64,000 bases of DNA from Allacma fusca (taxonomy: Eukaryota > Arthropoda > Collembola > Symphypleona > Sminthuridae): positions 22,134,001 through 22,198,000 of the forward strand of contig OX359246.1 of assembly GCA_947179485.1 (NCBI GenBank), given 5' to 3'. The notes below the pieces were generated by a model. That model saw only the letters and a list, made by a program, of their open reading frames with translations, was not told where the DNA came from and made no database searches. This document shows, in pieces, positions 1-11,274 of the stretch (its first letter is position 1; every line of letters begins with the position of its first letter). A program made the translations under genes and the position numbers.

Positions 1-1040
1 AATTTTAAAAATGATAACAGCTTCGTTTTGAACAAAAACATTTTCTTATTTTTATCATTGGAATTTTCAAAAGTTCCCGGCGAAACCCCATTTGTGGAAT
101 ACGTTGGAAAAATATGCTGAAAAAAGGTGCACTATTGTAATATTTTGCAAAAATGCTTACCTTGTTCAGCTCCAAAGACACTGCTGCTAGCTTGGAGGAT
201 GAGAAGGATGAGAAGGGACTTTGATGTGATGGTTCCTATCATCTTGGAGGATAATTGCATCAACATTTTGTGGGGCTAGTGGGAAATTTGTGGGTCTATA
301 TCTAAATGAATATAGGCCTTGGGAAAAAAGCTTCTTCCGCTTTGTTACTCCAAAAAAGAGTAATTACAAGCGACACTTGACTCAGGTCCACATTTATCCC
401 AAGAAAAGAAGCAGGTTACAGAAGCACGACACATTAAGATTATTTCAATCCTTGCGAAATGAAATCACTTGGAATCCCTCTTGCCAAAAGACTTTTTTTA
501 TTCCTCCTCTCCAATCTTTTATTTCCCTTCCCGAAGGTCCGCTCTCCTGTCAAAGGGATGATTCTAAAGGTTTAATCCTTCCAATCACTCAACTTGTTCT
601 TCTCTGCCGAGAGGTCCTGAAAAACAAAAGAGAGACATAAGAGGGTGTCGATTAGTCAAGTGTATGTGTTCAATGTGTGTGTCTCCACTTGAAATTCCCA
701 TTGAGATCTTTTTGCACCGGGGGACACACTCACATGTGTATGTGTGTATGTGCGTGTGTGTCTGTCCAAATGTTATACTTGGAAATACATACATATAAGG
801 TCTATTCCATTCATATGTGAATTTACACATACACACACATTACTCAAAGTACGACACTTGAGTCGAAATTCTTTCTCTGTGGCTTGGGATTCAACTCAAT
901 GTTAAACCTACGAATTTTCATTACGTATCTGTTCCCAGTTTTTATTTCCACTTGACACAAGGCCAGGGGCTTCGGATGACTCCCAATTTCCCACACACTC
1001 TCAACTTTCATTACTTTTCGGATTTTGGCATCGAACCTCC
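1..1040. other. Gene-free stretch with a zinc-finger-like scrap and TG-rich microsatellite
   Basis: No intact gene is seen. The stretch holds an open frame at 290-640 whose early part looks like a decayed C2H2 finger (separate entry). It also holds a TG/CA-rich tract around 727-765 and 826-838 that explains the opposite-strand open frame there. The rest is AT-rich and shows no repeat I can define. Confidence 0.6.
290..640 (+). pseudogene. Possible decayed C2H2 zinc-finger fragment
   Basis: This 116-codon frame contains KSNYKRHLTQVH at residues 23-34 (nt 356-391). That resembles the recognition helix and paired histidines of a C2H2 finger. The expected upstream CxxC pair is missing: the residues in that position are SFFRFVTP. 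The rest of the frame has no recognisable domain. If the resemblance is real, this is a worn fragment of a zinc-finger gene; chance similarity is a fair alternative. It has company, because similar scraps occur near 26.5, 31.5 and 35.5 kb. Confidence 0.2.
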
Positions 1041-1078
1041 TACAGTGCTATCTCTTTATGGACACAGCCCTGAAATCT
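1041..1078 (+). repeat. TA-CAGT family terminus, left-facing end
   Basis: The end reads TACAGTGCTATCTCTTTATG followed by GACACAGCCCTGAAAT. It matches the end at 61573 (TACAGTCCAATCCCTTTATA, then ACAGTCTTCAAAAT) over about 35 positions. It opens about 140 bp before the 33-bp array at 1175-1430. I did not find a clear matching right end beyond that array. Confidence 0.5.
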
Positions 1079-1174
1079 TGTCATTTTCTGACAATAAAAT
1101 TTTTTTTACATTGCACAAAATATTCAAGATTTTGTTTTTGAAAATTCCAGATTATTATTACTGAAATTTACATT

Positions 1175-1430
1175 GGTACTGCAGGGCCTTATTTCTAGAA
1201 TTTTATTAGCAATGCAGGGCCTTATTTCTGGAATTTTATTAGCAATGCGGTGCCTTATTTCTAAAATTTTATTAGCAATGCAGGGCCTTATTTCTAGAAT
1301 TTTATTAGCAATGCAGGACCTTATTTCTAGAATTTTATTAGCAAAGCAGAGCCTTATTGCTAAAATCCGCATTGGCAATGCAGTACCGTATCCCTAATTT
1401 TAGCATAAGCAACGCAGGGCCTTACAGCTA
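1175..1430. repeat. Minisatellite, about 33-bp unit
   Basis: There are roughly seven imperfect copies of a unit containing GCAGGGCCTTATTTCTAGAA and then TTTTATTAGCAAT. Because 33 is a multiple of three, both strands stay open (74 and 84 codons) and translate as short peptide repeats (for example GLISRILLAMQ); these are not genes. Copies decay toward the 3' end, where AATGCAGTACCGTATCCC replaces the core. Confidence 0.9.
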
Positions 1431-1929
1431 GACCTCCCATCCTAAAAATCTGTGTACATATGTTCCTACACTTTTAATTCCGTCCGCTCACGCTCTAAAA
1501 CAAAAGCCAGGGAAAATAATGAAAGCTCTTGAAGAGAAAAGTGCATATGTGAGATTTCAAGTGCAGGGGCTTGTGATGTGTGTTGAGTTGAGTTCCAAAA
1601 AAAAAAGAGAAGAGCCTGTTCACACAAAAGTGAAAACCTACATTATTTCCCATTTCATGGCGTTCCACTTGTGGAATGAGAGTTGTTGAGAGTAATCACA
1701 CTTGGCTCTGTACTTTCGAGTAAGTACACAAAAATAAAAGCAATTCTTCCCTCTCTCTTGCCATTTATCTCCTCCTCAAAGGGGGAAAACAAACGGACAA
1801 TTAAAACACTTGAAACAAGTTCCTCTCAAGTGCTCAGGGTGTTGACAATTCCTCAACAATTCCCGCCTTTCAAGCTTATTAAAACAATCAACCAAAATAA
1901 CTGTACATTTAACCAGCAAATGTACATAC
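1431..1929. other. Gene-free AT-rich stretch
   Basis: Nothing coding is recognisable. A 93-codon frame at 1683-1964 has no domain and runs into the repeat terminus at 1930. Short A tracts occur near 1600. Confidence 0.5.
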
Positions 1930-1968
1930 TACAGTCACCCCTTTGTATTACGAATTGCCCTTAAACCT
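1930..1968 (+). repeat. TA-CAGT family terminus before the 2-kb array
   Basis: TACAGTCACCCCTTTGTATT followed by ACGAATTGCCCTTAAACC fits the dispersed terminus: the CAGTC start, a TTA(T)-rich centre and a CCCTTAAA tail. It stands about 70 bp before the 26-bp minisatellite. A weak opposite-facing partner (TAATGTTATTACGCAGAGTC) lies at about 2571-2590 just past the array. Confidence 0.45.
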
Positions 1969-2035
1969 CAAAAATTTTATTTACACTAAATCTTCTTACA
2001 CACAAAAATAACACAATGCAATTCACATTGAATTA

Positions 2036-2505
2036 TTTGCCAAAACTTTCCTTGAAATATTTGCCCAAAAGTTACCATTAAAATGTTTCCCCAAAAGTTA
2101 CCATTAAAATGTTTCCCCAAAAGTTACCATTAAAATGTTTCCCCAAAAGTTACCATTAAAATGTTTCCCCAAAAGTTACCATTAAATTCTTTCCCCAAAA
2201 GTTACCATTGCGATTTTTCCCCAAAAGTTACCATTGCAATTTTTCCCCAAAAGTTACATTAAAATTTTTCCCCAAAAGTTACCATTACATTTTTTCCCCA
2301 AAAGTTACCAATGCAATTTTTCCCCAAAAGTTACATAAAAATTTTTCCTCAAAAGTTACCATTGCAATTTTTCTCCAAAAGTTACCATTGCATTTTTTCC
2401 CCAAAAGTTACCATTGCAATTTTTCCCCAAAAGTTACCATTGAATTAAACAGTCCAAAAATTACCATTGAATTAAACGGCCCAAAAATTAGCATCCTATC
2501 AAATT
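2036..2505. repeat. Minisatellite, 26-bp unit with TTACCATT core
   Basis: The array has about eighteen copies built on CCCCAAAAGTTACCATTAAA plus ATGTTT. The first five or six copies (2066-2190) are nearly identical. Later ones switch to TTGCAATTTTT spacers, so there are at least two unit subtypes in blocks. The last copies (2450-2510) change to CCAAAAATTACCATTG. The unit shares TTACCATT with the arrays at 3.9-4.3, 8.9-9.5 and 56.35 kb. Confidence 0.92.
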
Positions 2506-3805
2506 GAATAAAAATTATCATTGCATCAAACGGCAGTAAATTTGTCCTACAAATTTTCATCTCCCTCCCAATAATGTTATTACGCAGAGTCATTAGGCCT
2601 CCTCATCCTTGCTAATCTAAATGGTCCCTGAAATTCTCAATCTTATCCGACCTTCTCATATGTACATATGTATATGCACAGAGCCCTAAGAAATAATATT
2701 ATACTAATCAGCTTGACGAAACCAGGTTATTTTTTATGAATTTTTCCTCAGGTACACACACACACACACACAAACTATACACACTAAACCCTCCACTTGC
2801 CCCCTACCACGTCTCCACACAATGAAGGGCACAAAGTCAGAAAAATAAGTGCATTTGCATACGAGCATATACGAGCTGAAGACTAAGCCCTAGTGGCTAA
2901 TCTCTGTAATGGACAGGGAGCAGGACCCAAAACAACACTAAACCAGAACAAGATTATAAAATGTGGTTTAATAACTCTCCCAAACAACTCTTCCTCAGAT
3001 GCCGTCTGTTGGCAAAACATTTGTTATAAATATGTCCCTATACACAAGAACTCATATCAAGTCCTATTTAATTCAAGGTATAGGCTCGCAATCCACTCTT
3101 ATATGTACCAGCTAATTGTAAGATCCTCTGGGATCATCTGCCTCCATATAAAAAATAAAGAGAGCGCGCACAAAACACAATATCTTCTTCATTCATTTTT
3201 TTAAGGGAATGATACCCATTTTTCTAATTGAATTTTTTCTTTTATTTTCTGGAGCGTGGATTTTTTTTATGTAACATTTGACAGTCTTTGTGGAATGTCT
3301 AATGGTCAATATCTACGTCTGTCTCCAGGATTTTGAGTGACGGAAATGTTACTCAGAGGAAATATTTTCTTTTAATCCCTTCACGTACATGATCTTTGAG
3401 GAGGTTCTACGACTGTAATGTAGATTGTAGTTAAGGAGTTCTGGAGGGATTTGGAGGATTTGAGGGACGAGGGGCGATTTTGTAATGGGGAAGGACTGTA
3501 GACCATTATATGAGGTATTGTCTGCGTTTGAGTGCTACTGTGAGGAGTGAGGGTATTAAGTAGCACTTGTAATGTAATGTATGAGGGTATCGGATTCCAT
3601 TACAACATTCATAAAAATCCTTTCAAGATATTAAGTTTATCTTGTATATTAAAGTAGTAGTGGCTCTTCAACTGATGCCAGTCCCATTCCCATAATTATT
3701 AAGATTGCGTCATATGAGATGACTGCACAGTCTGGACGCACACACTGTCACTGACAATGTATCGTTTTATGGGCGAAGTCTCGAATTACGCTTGGGTTGT
3801 GATAG
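2506..3805. other. Gene-free stretch
   Basis: The stretch contains a (CA)n tract (2754-2772) and an unremarkable 103-codon frame (2893-3204) without recognisable domains. Two sites near 3395-3420 and 3485-3495 (complement of TACAGTCGTAGAACCTCC and of CTACAGTC) resemble the dispersed terminus. No gene is supported. Confidence 0.5.
2754..2772. repeat. (CA)n microsatellite
   Basis: An uninterrupted run of about nine AC dinucleotides. Confidence 0.9.
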
Positions 3806-4457
3806 CACAGTCGGGTCAATTTATAACAGCACTCGCGATGTACATAGTTTTATAGATTTTGGTGAAATTAACGTTGGGGTAATGTGGGAAATTGTAATTG
3901 GGGACTGGTAAAACGTTACCGCTGTGGTAGATGGTAACATTTTGCCATTTTTGCAAATGATTCAATGATTGGGGTAAATTGTAAAGAATTACCATTGCAA
4001 TAAACGGTAAAAAGTTACCATTGCAATAAACGGTAAAACGTTACCATTGGGTTAAATGGTAAAAATTTACCATTGTGGCAAATAGCAGAAATTTACCGTT
4101 TTGGCAAATGGTAAAAATTCACCATTGTGGCAAGTGGTAAAACTTTACCATTGTGGCAAATGGTAAAAATTTACCATTGTGGCAAATGATTCAAATTTAC
4201 CAATGTGGCAAATGGCAGAAATTTACCATTGTGTCAAATGGTAAAAATTTATTATTGTGGCAAATGATAGAAATTTACCATTGTAGCAAATGGCAAAAAT
4301 TTACCATTGTGGCAAAAGTCAAAATGTTACCACTACTGTAACTGTACTAACACAATGTTTCCTAGCGAAACCAAATTTTCCCAATATTTTCCCCCAAAAT
4401 AAAAACAAACCATCCGCTGCATACAAAAGGGATCCTCCATAGCAAGCTCCGACTGTA
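3806..4457. mobile_element. MITE-like element enclosing a 26-bp minisatellite
   Basis: The left end (3808-3840) reads CAGTCGGGTCAATTTATAAC and then AGCACTCGCGATG. The right end, on the complement from 4457 inward, reads TACAGTCGGAGCTTGCTATG and then GAGGATCCCTTTTG. Both begin with CAGTCGG and place a TATAAC/TATGGA block at the same distance. The space between is almost wholly the tandem array at 3860-4335. A TA is visible at the right end (4456-4457); the left flank is CA. This is one of the clearest cases of family ends bracketing an array. Confidence 0.5.
3860..4335. repeat. Minisatellite, 26-bp unit, partly palindromic
   Basis: About seventeen copies of GGTAAAAATTTACCATTGTG plus GCAAAT. 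Each unit contains a near-palindrome, GGTAAA-A/T-TTTACC, so single strands could fold back. Early copies (3880-4070) carry other spacers such as CAATAAACGGTAAAACG. It lies inside the inverted ends at 3806 and 4457. Confidence 0.93.
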
Positions 4458-6018
4458 CACCTCACGCACCCTGAGAATTTCAGAATTATCCCAGCCCCTG
4501 CGCCAGTAGCACCAGTTGTTGTTATTGCTCTATAATAACCTGCATAATGGAGCAACTGCTGTGTGTACGCATTTTTTTCCATATATAATTTGTTACTCTG
4601 TCCGTCCCTGTGCTCCCAATGCTAAAATCATTTAGTTTCCCCACACACACACAAAAAAAACCAAATAAATTGAAAAAAAAAGTCCCTATATCCACTCACA
4701 TTCTCATAACAGCTCTACACCTCAATTCCATTATTACATATTCAAATTCTTGGGTAACATTCCAGAGCCTAATGATAACTTATGAGATAATTAGCCACGT
4801 TTTCCCGCCCCAAAAGGAATTCTCTCCCGAGCCTTGGGAAGCATTCCTTGGAGCCAAGAGCTCTCCTAATTTGCACCTTTTCTCTCAAATCCAATGCAAA
4901 TCCATCAACTGCTCTCAGTCCAATGCTCAAACCTGCTCTGGTTCAGACACAAATCTAATCCCTATATTTTAAATCTTTTTTTTTCCCCATATTTTTTAAA
5001 TACTATTTTCTCCCCCATATTTTAACCACTACAATTTCTGATTCCAACACCTGAAATGCCCCTATGTCTCAAATACCTTTAGAAAAATAGCCCCTATTTC
5101 CACGTTATAATTGATAGTACACTCAAAGTAGAAAAACATTTTTACACTAAAATCTCTCCGTCTGAAAAAAAAAATCCAATAATCTCAAATCTTCCTCGAA
5201 AACCAGTTTTGGGATCCGTAGGATTGAATTGAAATGATTTTGCACGAAAAAGGTGTTTGTATTTATCTCCTCTTATCTCTCTCATCTCTTTCTTTTGTCT
5301 CCCTTGGAAATCGCTACAATAATTGAGCGTGTAAATCCTACGCTGGGCAAGGAACCATCCTGAAATATTTTCAACAAAAGCCCACAATTCTCACGTAAAC
5401 TTTGTGGATTTATCCAAAGAGGAAGATCCCACAGCGTAGGTTTCCTTATCTAATCATCCACAATTGTAGGGAAGAATCCTCTGGAATCAGAGCCAATAAA
5501 TTTCCCTTTTATCAACCTCAATGCCCAAATATGTGAGAGTGGTCAGAAGGCTTCTCAAAGATTTCATACGCAAGGCTTGTACACATAATAAGAATAGGTA
5601 AAAAAAAAATTCTATGGAAAAAAGTTGAAAAGATTTTACATATAAATTCCCTATCTCCATAAATTCCTATAATAAGGAATATATAAACACTTGATTTTCT
5701 GCATACACAAGATTTCAACTTACTTTTGCTCATTTGGGCTTTCGAGATAATAAATTTTTCCCTGATAATTTTTCTCTCTACTTTGAGATCCCAAGATGTA
5801 ACAGTTTTGCCACACTGGAGTTTTGAGAGCCAAAAAAGAAAGAAAGCATGAAAGAGCTCAGAAATAAATTCTCAAGTTTTGTTCGAAAATTTATGGAAAT
5901 GCTCGTAAGAAAAATAAACCAGAATGTTATCGTATACTGGAGCTGTGTCCATTGGCAAGGAGCAGATTGTAAGATTTTTAAAAACAAATACAGGCTTTTA
6001 GCGTCTCAGGAAATTAAT
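4458..6018. other. Gene-free stretch
   Basis: AT-rich DNA with short T and A tracts. The 120-codon frame at 4610-4972 shows no domain, and no signal for an exon is convincing. Confidence 0.5.
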
Positions 6019-6137
6019 TTTTCTCACATTGCCCCATTTAGTAAAATAAGAATTTTTAAAGCTGTTTGATTACATTTAATTTAAATTAACTTGTGAATTT
6101 GGGGGAATTGAGGGCTTTGTTTTAACACTGGACTGTA
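6019..6137 (-). repeat. TA-CAGT family, right-hand arm
   Basis: On the complement, 6137 inward reads TACAGTCCAGTGTTAAAACA and then AAGCCCTCAATTCCCC. About 110 bp from the end comes TTTTCTCACATTGCCCCATT (6019-6038). The same subterminal phrase sits about 90-95 bp from the ends at 38597 and 61573. This shared spacing supports a real arm of the family. No left arm was identified. Confidence 0.45.
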
Positions 6138-6580
6138 TTACTTAGGATTTTAGGCTGGGCGGGTGATAAGGCTGAGAAAGTTTTTGAATATTTATTGTTG
6201 TAGCGTACAGTTCTTCTGAATATACTGGGTCCATGTAGGAACTCCGTAGAAATTAAGCCCTCAGACTTAGACTCTTGATTGTGTCTGTAATAATTCCTTT
6301 CTATAGGGAAATTCATTATTATCTCGTGAGTACAGTATAGAATCTTATTCAGAGATAAGTCTGTCCTTTGGACATGAGAGTTTCAGAGTGCTGGGTGAAT
6401 TAGGGAATTTAAGGAATTTCGAGTTGGGCTGGAGTCATACGTTGTGAGGGGTTTTACATAATAACTGGTAGGATTGGATTTAATTTGGAGATTCTTATGG
6501 TGAGAGATAGGGGAATCCTGTAGGACTAGGAAGTTTAGGGTTTAAAGTGTGAAGGAGGATGGTAACTTTGGGGTAATTAC
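6138..6580. other. Gene-free stretch; weak terminus at 6331
   Basis: Nothing coding. TACAGTATAGAATCTTATTC at 6331 could be a degenerate left terminus for the following array, but it shares only the first six bases strongly. Confidence 0.35.
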
Positions 6581-6589
6581 TTTTGGGAC

Positions 6590-7380
6590 AAGAAATAGCA
6601 CTGTTTTTTAGCACCATGTTTTTAGCGCCATGCTCTTTAGTACAGTTTTTAGCAGCACCTTCTTTAGTACCATGTTTTTTGGCGCCATGTTTTCTAGCAC
6701 CATGTTTTCTAACCCCACGTTCTTTAGCACATGTTTTTAGCACCATGTTCTTTAGTACCATGCTTTTTGGCGCCATGATTTTACCACCATGCTTTCTAGC
6801 CCCACGTTCTTTAGCACATGTTTTTAGCACCACGTTCTTTAGTACCATGTTTTTTGGCGCCATGTTTTCTAGCACCATGTTTTCTAGCCCCACGTTCTTT
6901 AGCACATGTTTTTAGCACCACGTTCTTTAGTACCATGTTTTTTGGCTCCATGTTTTTTTACCACCATGTTTTCTAGCCCCACGTTCTTTAGCACATGTTT
7001 TTAGCACCACGTTCTTTAGTACCATGTTTTTTGGCTCCATGTTTTTTTACCACCATGTTTTCTAGCCCCACGTTCTTTAGCACATGTTTTTAGCACCACG
7101 TTCTTTAGTACCATGTTTTTTGGCTCCATGTTTTTACCACCATGTTTTCTAGCCCCAGGTTCTTTAGCACATGTTTTTAGCACCACGTTCTTTAGTACCA
7201 TGTTTTTTGGCGCCACGTTCTTTAGCACATGTTTTTATCATCATGTTCTTCAGTACCATGTTCTTCAGTACCATGTTTTTTGGCGCCCTGTTTTCTAGCA
7301 CCATGATTTTTAGCTTCATGTTTTTAACACCACGATTTTTGGCGCCATGTTTTCTAGCACCATGTTTTTCAAAAACGTTT
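6590..7380. repeat. Higher-order minisatellite (about 88-bp unit of shorter subunits)
   Basis: The subunits are variants of TTTAGCACCATGTTC. From about 6796 they are organised in a higher-order unit starting CTAGCCCCACGTTCTTTAGC, with copies at about 6796, 6884, 6973, 7062 and 7149 (steps of 87-89 bp). The outer parts have irregular subunits. Several long frames on both strands (up to 136 codons, rich in CFLAP or KNMVLKN) are products of the repeat and not genes. Confidence 0.93.
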
Positions 7381-7384
7381 CTAC

Positions 7385-8160
7385 AAAACAAATTCTGAAA
7401 TTTCTAAATCCCTCCAGATTTCATCCCAGCCCAACAAAATTCCACCTACAATTTTCCTACTCCCTTAGGAACCTACTCTCATAAAAAGACCCAGCTCTGC
7501 ACATCCAAACACTCTGCCCCAGACACAATGGCGCATAAATCAAGGAAGGAACAATAATATCACACTATCGAAAGTTATCCCCCCAAAGTAAAAATTACTA
7601 CAGGATTTGTGCCGGAGAGGCTGCGAAAATCCATTACATTTCCCAAGACTTTGCCAACCCATTTATCCCTTGTTACATTTATTTTTATTTTTTTTATACG
7701 TAAGGAGCGTATCTGTATAATACTAATCGTGAGGTAAGATTCAAATTACATTAAAAATTCTCAAGTCTGCACATACATATGAGAAATGTCCCATTGAAAG
7801 CTGTAACTCCTGGAGCTATTAGCAATCAAGGAGGACTAGCGTAATGGAAAAAGAATGGGAGAGAATCAGAAAGAGAGAGAATCAGAGAGAGAGAGAGAGA
7901 AATAAAAAATTGAAACCTTCTCAACACTGCTAATAATCATCGTACACAGATAATAGTGAATGGACTCGCACAGATGTGATAGATAAGGCATTGTGCTCTC
8001 AGGTATAGGTTATCATCCTCTTCCAATCACGAACAATAAGATTTTTCTCTCTCTCGAAAAAAAGGAGAAAAAAAATTCTGAAACGCTAGTCATTCCAAGG
8101 GAGAGATTTTGTGAATATAAGAAAAAATCTGAATATTATTGGAGAGATTTTTAGCCTTCC
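7385..8160. other. Gene-free stretch
   Basis: AT-rich; contains a GA tract (7884-7902). No gene, exon or structured RNA was recognised. Confidence 0.5.
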
Positions 8161-8162
8161 AG

Positions 8163-8203
8163 GAGGATTTTAAGGGGATGATTTATAACTAGGGCTGACT
8201 GTA
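8163..8203 (-). repeat. TA-CAGT family terminus
   Basis: On the complement the end reads TACAGTCAGCCCTAGTTATA, then AATCATCCCCTTAAAATCC. This matches the dispersed terminus well in all three blocks: CAGTC, TTATAA and CCCCTTAAAAT. Confidence 0.6.
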
Positions 8204-8761
8204 TTTACAAAACATTGTGGTTAAAAAACCAGATCAATACGTGGAAAGAGAGGGAGAGATTCCCTATTATCAACAACGGCGGGTATCTCAAGGGTGAGGA
8301 TCTGCTATGGCTCTGGGTATGTACATATAATTATAGACACTGTAGGTTGGGAAGATCTCGTATAAAGGAAGAGTGAGGAAGATCCAGAGACAATGGATCT
8401 TGAGGAACCTCTCCATTTCCAGGATCAATGAGAGTATCTTGGGGTATAGGGCCCAGGACTGAGAGATAAATCAATAGCTTATATATGTGCTAATAGGGAA
8501 GTATGAAACCTGGGAAAAGTTCCATAAATAAGAATGAGAGACTCTTAAATGAGTTTGTAGCCAGGTTTCGGGGTATAAATTTCAAGATTTTTTTTTTTTT
8601 AATCTCCATTGTCGAATATTTCCCTATTCTTTCCCTGTTTAGCGAGAGCCTGTCCTTATAGTGAATTGAGTCAGACAGGCTGAGGAGGCTGAGAGGTAGA
8701 GTCAGTATTGAGGGCTGAAGTCATAGCTGGGATGTGCTGAGGTTGGGGAGGTTGGGATGGG
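8204..8761. other. Gene-free stretch
   Basis: No coding signal. The sequence is G-rich on the plus strand near 8680-8820, without a definable repeat. Confidence 0.45.
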
Positions 8762-8800
8762 TACAGTCCGAGATGGTTGTAAGGAAGGATGTAAGGTGGG
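8762..8800 (+). repeat. TA-CAGT family terminus before the 9-kb array
   Basis: TACAGTCCGAGATGGTTGTA followed by AGGAAGGATG. The first eight bases and the TTGTAA block fit the family; the tail does not. It lies about 65 bp before the 27-bp array. Confidence 0.35.
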
Positions 8801-8829
8801 GAGGATATGGTACAATTTTAATTATAGTG

Positions 8830-9480
8830 TGGTAAATGGGGGAAATTAACATTGGGGTAAATTCGGGGGGGAATTACAAGTATGGTAACTGAGAGACAAA
8901 TTACCATTATGGGAACTCCCGGGTAAGAATTTGCCATTGTGGTAACTGGGCGAAGTTACTATGAAAGTAAATGGTAACAAAATTACCATTAGGGTGAATG
9001 GTATCAAAGCTACCATTAGTGTAACTGCGGTAACAAAATTACCATTAAGGTAACTAATAACAAAAATACCATGAAAGTAATTTGTATTAAAGTTACCACT
9101 AAAGTAACTACTGGTAACAAAATTACCATTAAAGTAGCTGGTAACAAAATCACCATTAAAGTAAATTGTAGCAAAATTACAGTTAAAGTAGCTGGTAACA
9201 AAATTACCATTAAAGTAGCTTGTAGCAAAATTACCGTTAAAGTTACTGGTAACAAAGTTACCATCGAATTAACTGGTAACAAAACTACCGTTATGGTAAA
9301 TGGTAACATTATTACCATTAAAGTAACTGGTAACAAAATTACCGTGAAAGTAAATGGTAACAAAATTACCATTAAAGTAAATGGTAACAAAATTACCATT
9401 AAAGTAAATGGTAACAAAATTACCATGAAAGTAAATGGTAACAAAGTTACCATTAAAATAACTGGTAAAAAAAATAACGT
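8830..9480. repeat. Minisatellite, 27-bp unit with GGTAAC...TTACC palindrome
   Basis: About twenty-four copies of GGTAACAAAATTACCATTAA plus AGTAAAT. GGTAAC and (A)TTACC are inverted to each other inside each unit. Because 27 is a multiple of three, two frames stay open for 145 and 165 codons, the longest in the window. They translate as simple peptide repeats such as GNKITIKV and have no independent support as genes. The best copies are 9340-9440; the flanks are more decayed. Confidence 0.94.
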
Positions 9481-11237
9481 AGTGACAAAAGCACCAAAAT
9501 TAACACTGTGTCAAACGGAGAGTTACAAAAACAATACATTTTCCTACTCCCATTCCCTTCAATGTTAAAATTAATGTCCCTTCCCAAACCACCTATTTTT
9601 TAGCCATCACTACTGGACTCCCAGCCCGAGTCCACTCAACAAACCCAGGCTCAAAAGCCAAGTCCCAGGACATCTGATTGGGAGGGCTAATGATAAGCAA
9701 ACATTAAATAGTTATTCATATTCGCTCCATAAAAAATGGAAGCGAAAGGCACTTTATGAATATTCAAACCTTCCATTGGCTCCCTACCACTATTTAAATA
9801 AAAACATTTCCGACTCACAACAATATCCATTTGAATTTGAGAAATCGTCCTCCACACAACACACTCACTCCGACACAACTAACACAAAGATTGTCATTCC
9901 AAGAGCTCACAATGCCCCATAGAATTCCCAATTACATGATGACAGATTACCCTCAGGTGATCCGAGTCCCTTCAAAACAAATAAATTCCACACTCTCTCC
10001 GGATTTAAAGGTTCCAAGCTTTATACAGCAACCTCCTTAAAAATAATTCTAAAAATTTCCTACAAATTTCAAAACTCCCGCCCCCCCCCCCGAATACGAT
10101 TTTAAACTCCCAATTACTCTTCGACAGAAATTGATTGTACAGATAAAAAAAAATACAATTAAACTCACTCTCTCACTCTTTCCACTCCTCAATTTATTTT
10201 TTATTTTCTCAAATGATGCAATCCCAGACTTGACAATTGGCTCAGGAATGGGATGCGTGATGACGGCGGATCCTCAGGAAAAAAATCCAGAGTGGAAATT
10301 AAGAATTGAGAGGGATTTTTGCTCCCAATGAGGATACATTCCGAGGCTGGGCTTTACACACCGTACATATAAATAGCCTGTAAATGAGACCACTCTCAAG
10401 TGTACAAACAATGAGAATAATTCCCACGGACACCAATCAATAATAATGAACACAGACGCACAAATAGAATCACACTCTGTGTGTCTACAGAACACACTGA
10501 GGATGTAATAATTATTGCAGGAGCACACCAGATCTTCAATTTTGAAATGTTCCTTTTCAATCCAAATTTTTCTGAACAAATTTTTCCGAACAAATTTTTC
10601 CAAGACAGTTTTTTTTTCTTGTAAATAAAAAAATTCCTAGAGCTTTTAAATGACAATTTTCCTGCCCCCAAAAAACACATACAACGACCCAGTGCACAGT
10701 AAGAACAAATCCCTGGATAATTTGGAAGCTAAAAAAATCCAAGTCCTACTCCACGCATATAAAAGGTCTGATTAAAGTGTGAACTGTAAGTTTTGTTAGG
10801 GATTGTCGGAAGGCTTGTGTTTTTGAGACTTGTTTTATTTTTCTCTCCTCACACTCTTTCTCTGTCTCACTGTCCGCAACAACACTGACACACACACTCA
10901 AACACACACAATCACATACACACGCACACACACTCACTAGGACAATTAGTGTCCTGTGGAAAGTCAATAAATTGCAGTTTTTTCCTCTCCCTCTCTTAAC
11001 TTTTTCAATGTCCTTTGACCAACACTATTTTTTTTGAGAGAGAAATGTTCAGCTCCAGAAGGTGTTTCAAGCCGATTGTTACTTCTGGCTCTGAAACAAA
11101 CCCTTTGGACCCAGTCCGGTTTCTGAACCCTGGCACTCCACAGAGAAGATTCAGGTGAGAGATGATGAGGATCTGATAAAAATCAAAAAAGGGTCCATGC
11201 CGAGTGACAGTGTTTAAAGCTCAATTCTTTTCCACCA

Positions 11238-11239
<2 letters not shown>
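9481..11239. other. Gene-free stretch
   Basis: Several overlapping 60-109 codon frames (9687-10742) show no domain or consistent reading frame. A run of C occurs at 10080-10091, and CA-rich sequence at 10885-10935 explains the Cys/Val-rich frame there. Confidence 0.5.

Positions 11240-11268
<29 letters not shown>
11240..11268. repeat. (CT)n microsatellite
   Basis: An uninterrupted run of about fourteen CT dinucleotides. Confidence 0.95.

Positions 11269-11274
<6 letters not shown>

Noticed and set aside
2036-2505. Regular repeats as a CRISPR array
   Set aside because: The units are contiguous tandem copies without unique spacers, and the sequence is eukaryotic in character.
6495-7398. Several frames of 61-136 codons rich in KNMVLKN or CFLAP
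   Set aside because: All fall within the higher-order minisatellite at 6590-7380 and are translations of the repeat.
9016-9568. Open frames of 145 and 165 codons on opposite strands
   Set aside because: They coincide with a 27-bp tandem array; a period divisible by three keeps both strands open. The products are monotonous and there is no domain or gene context.
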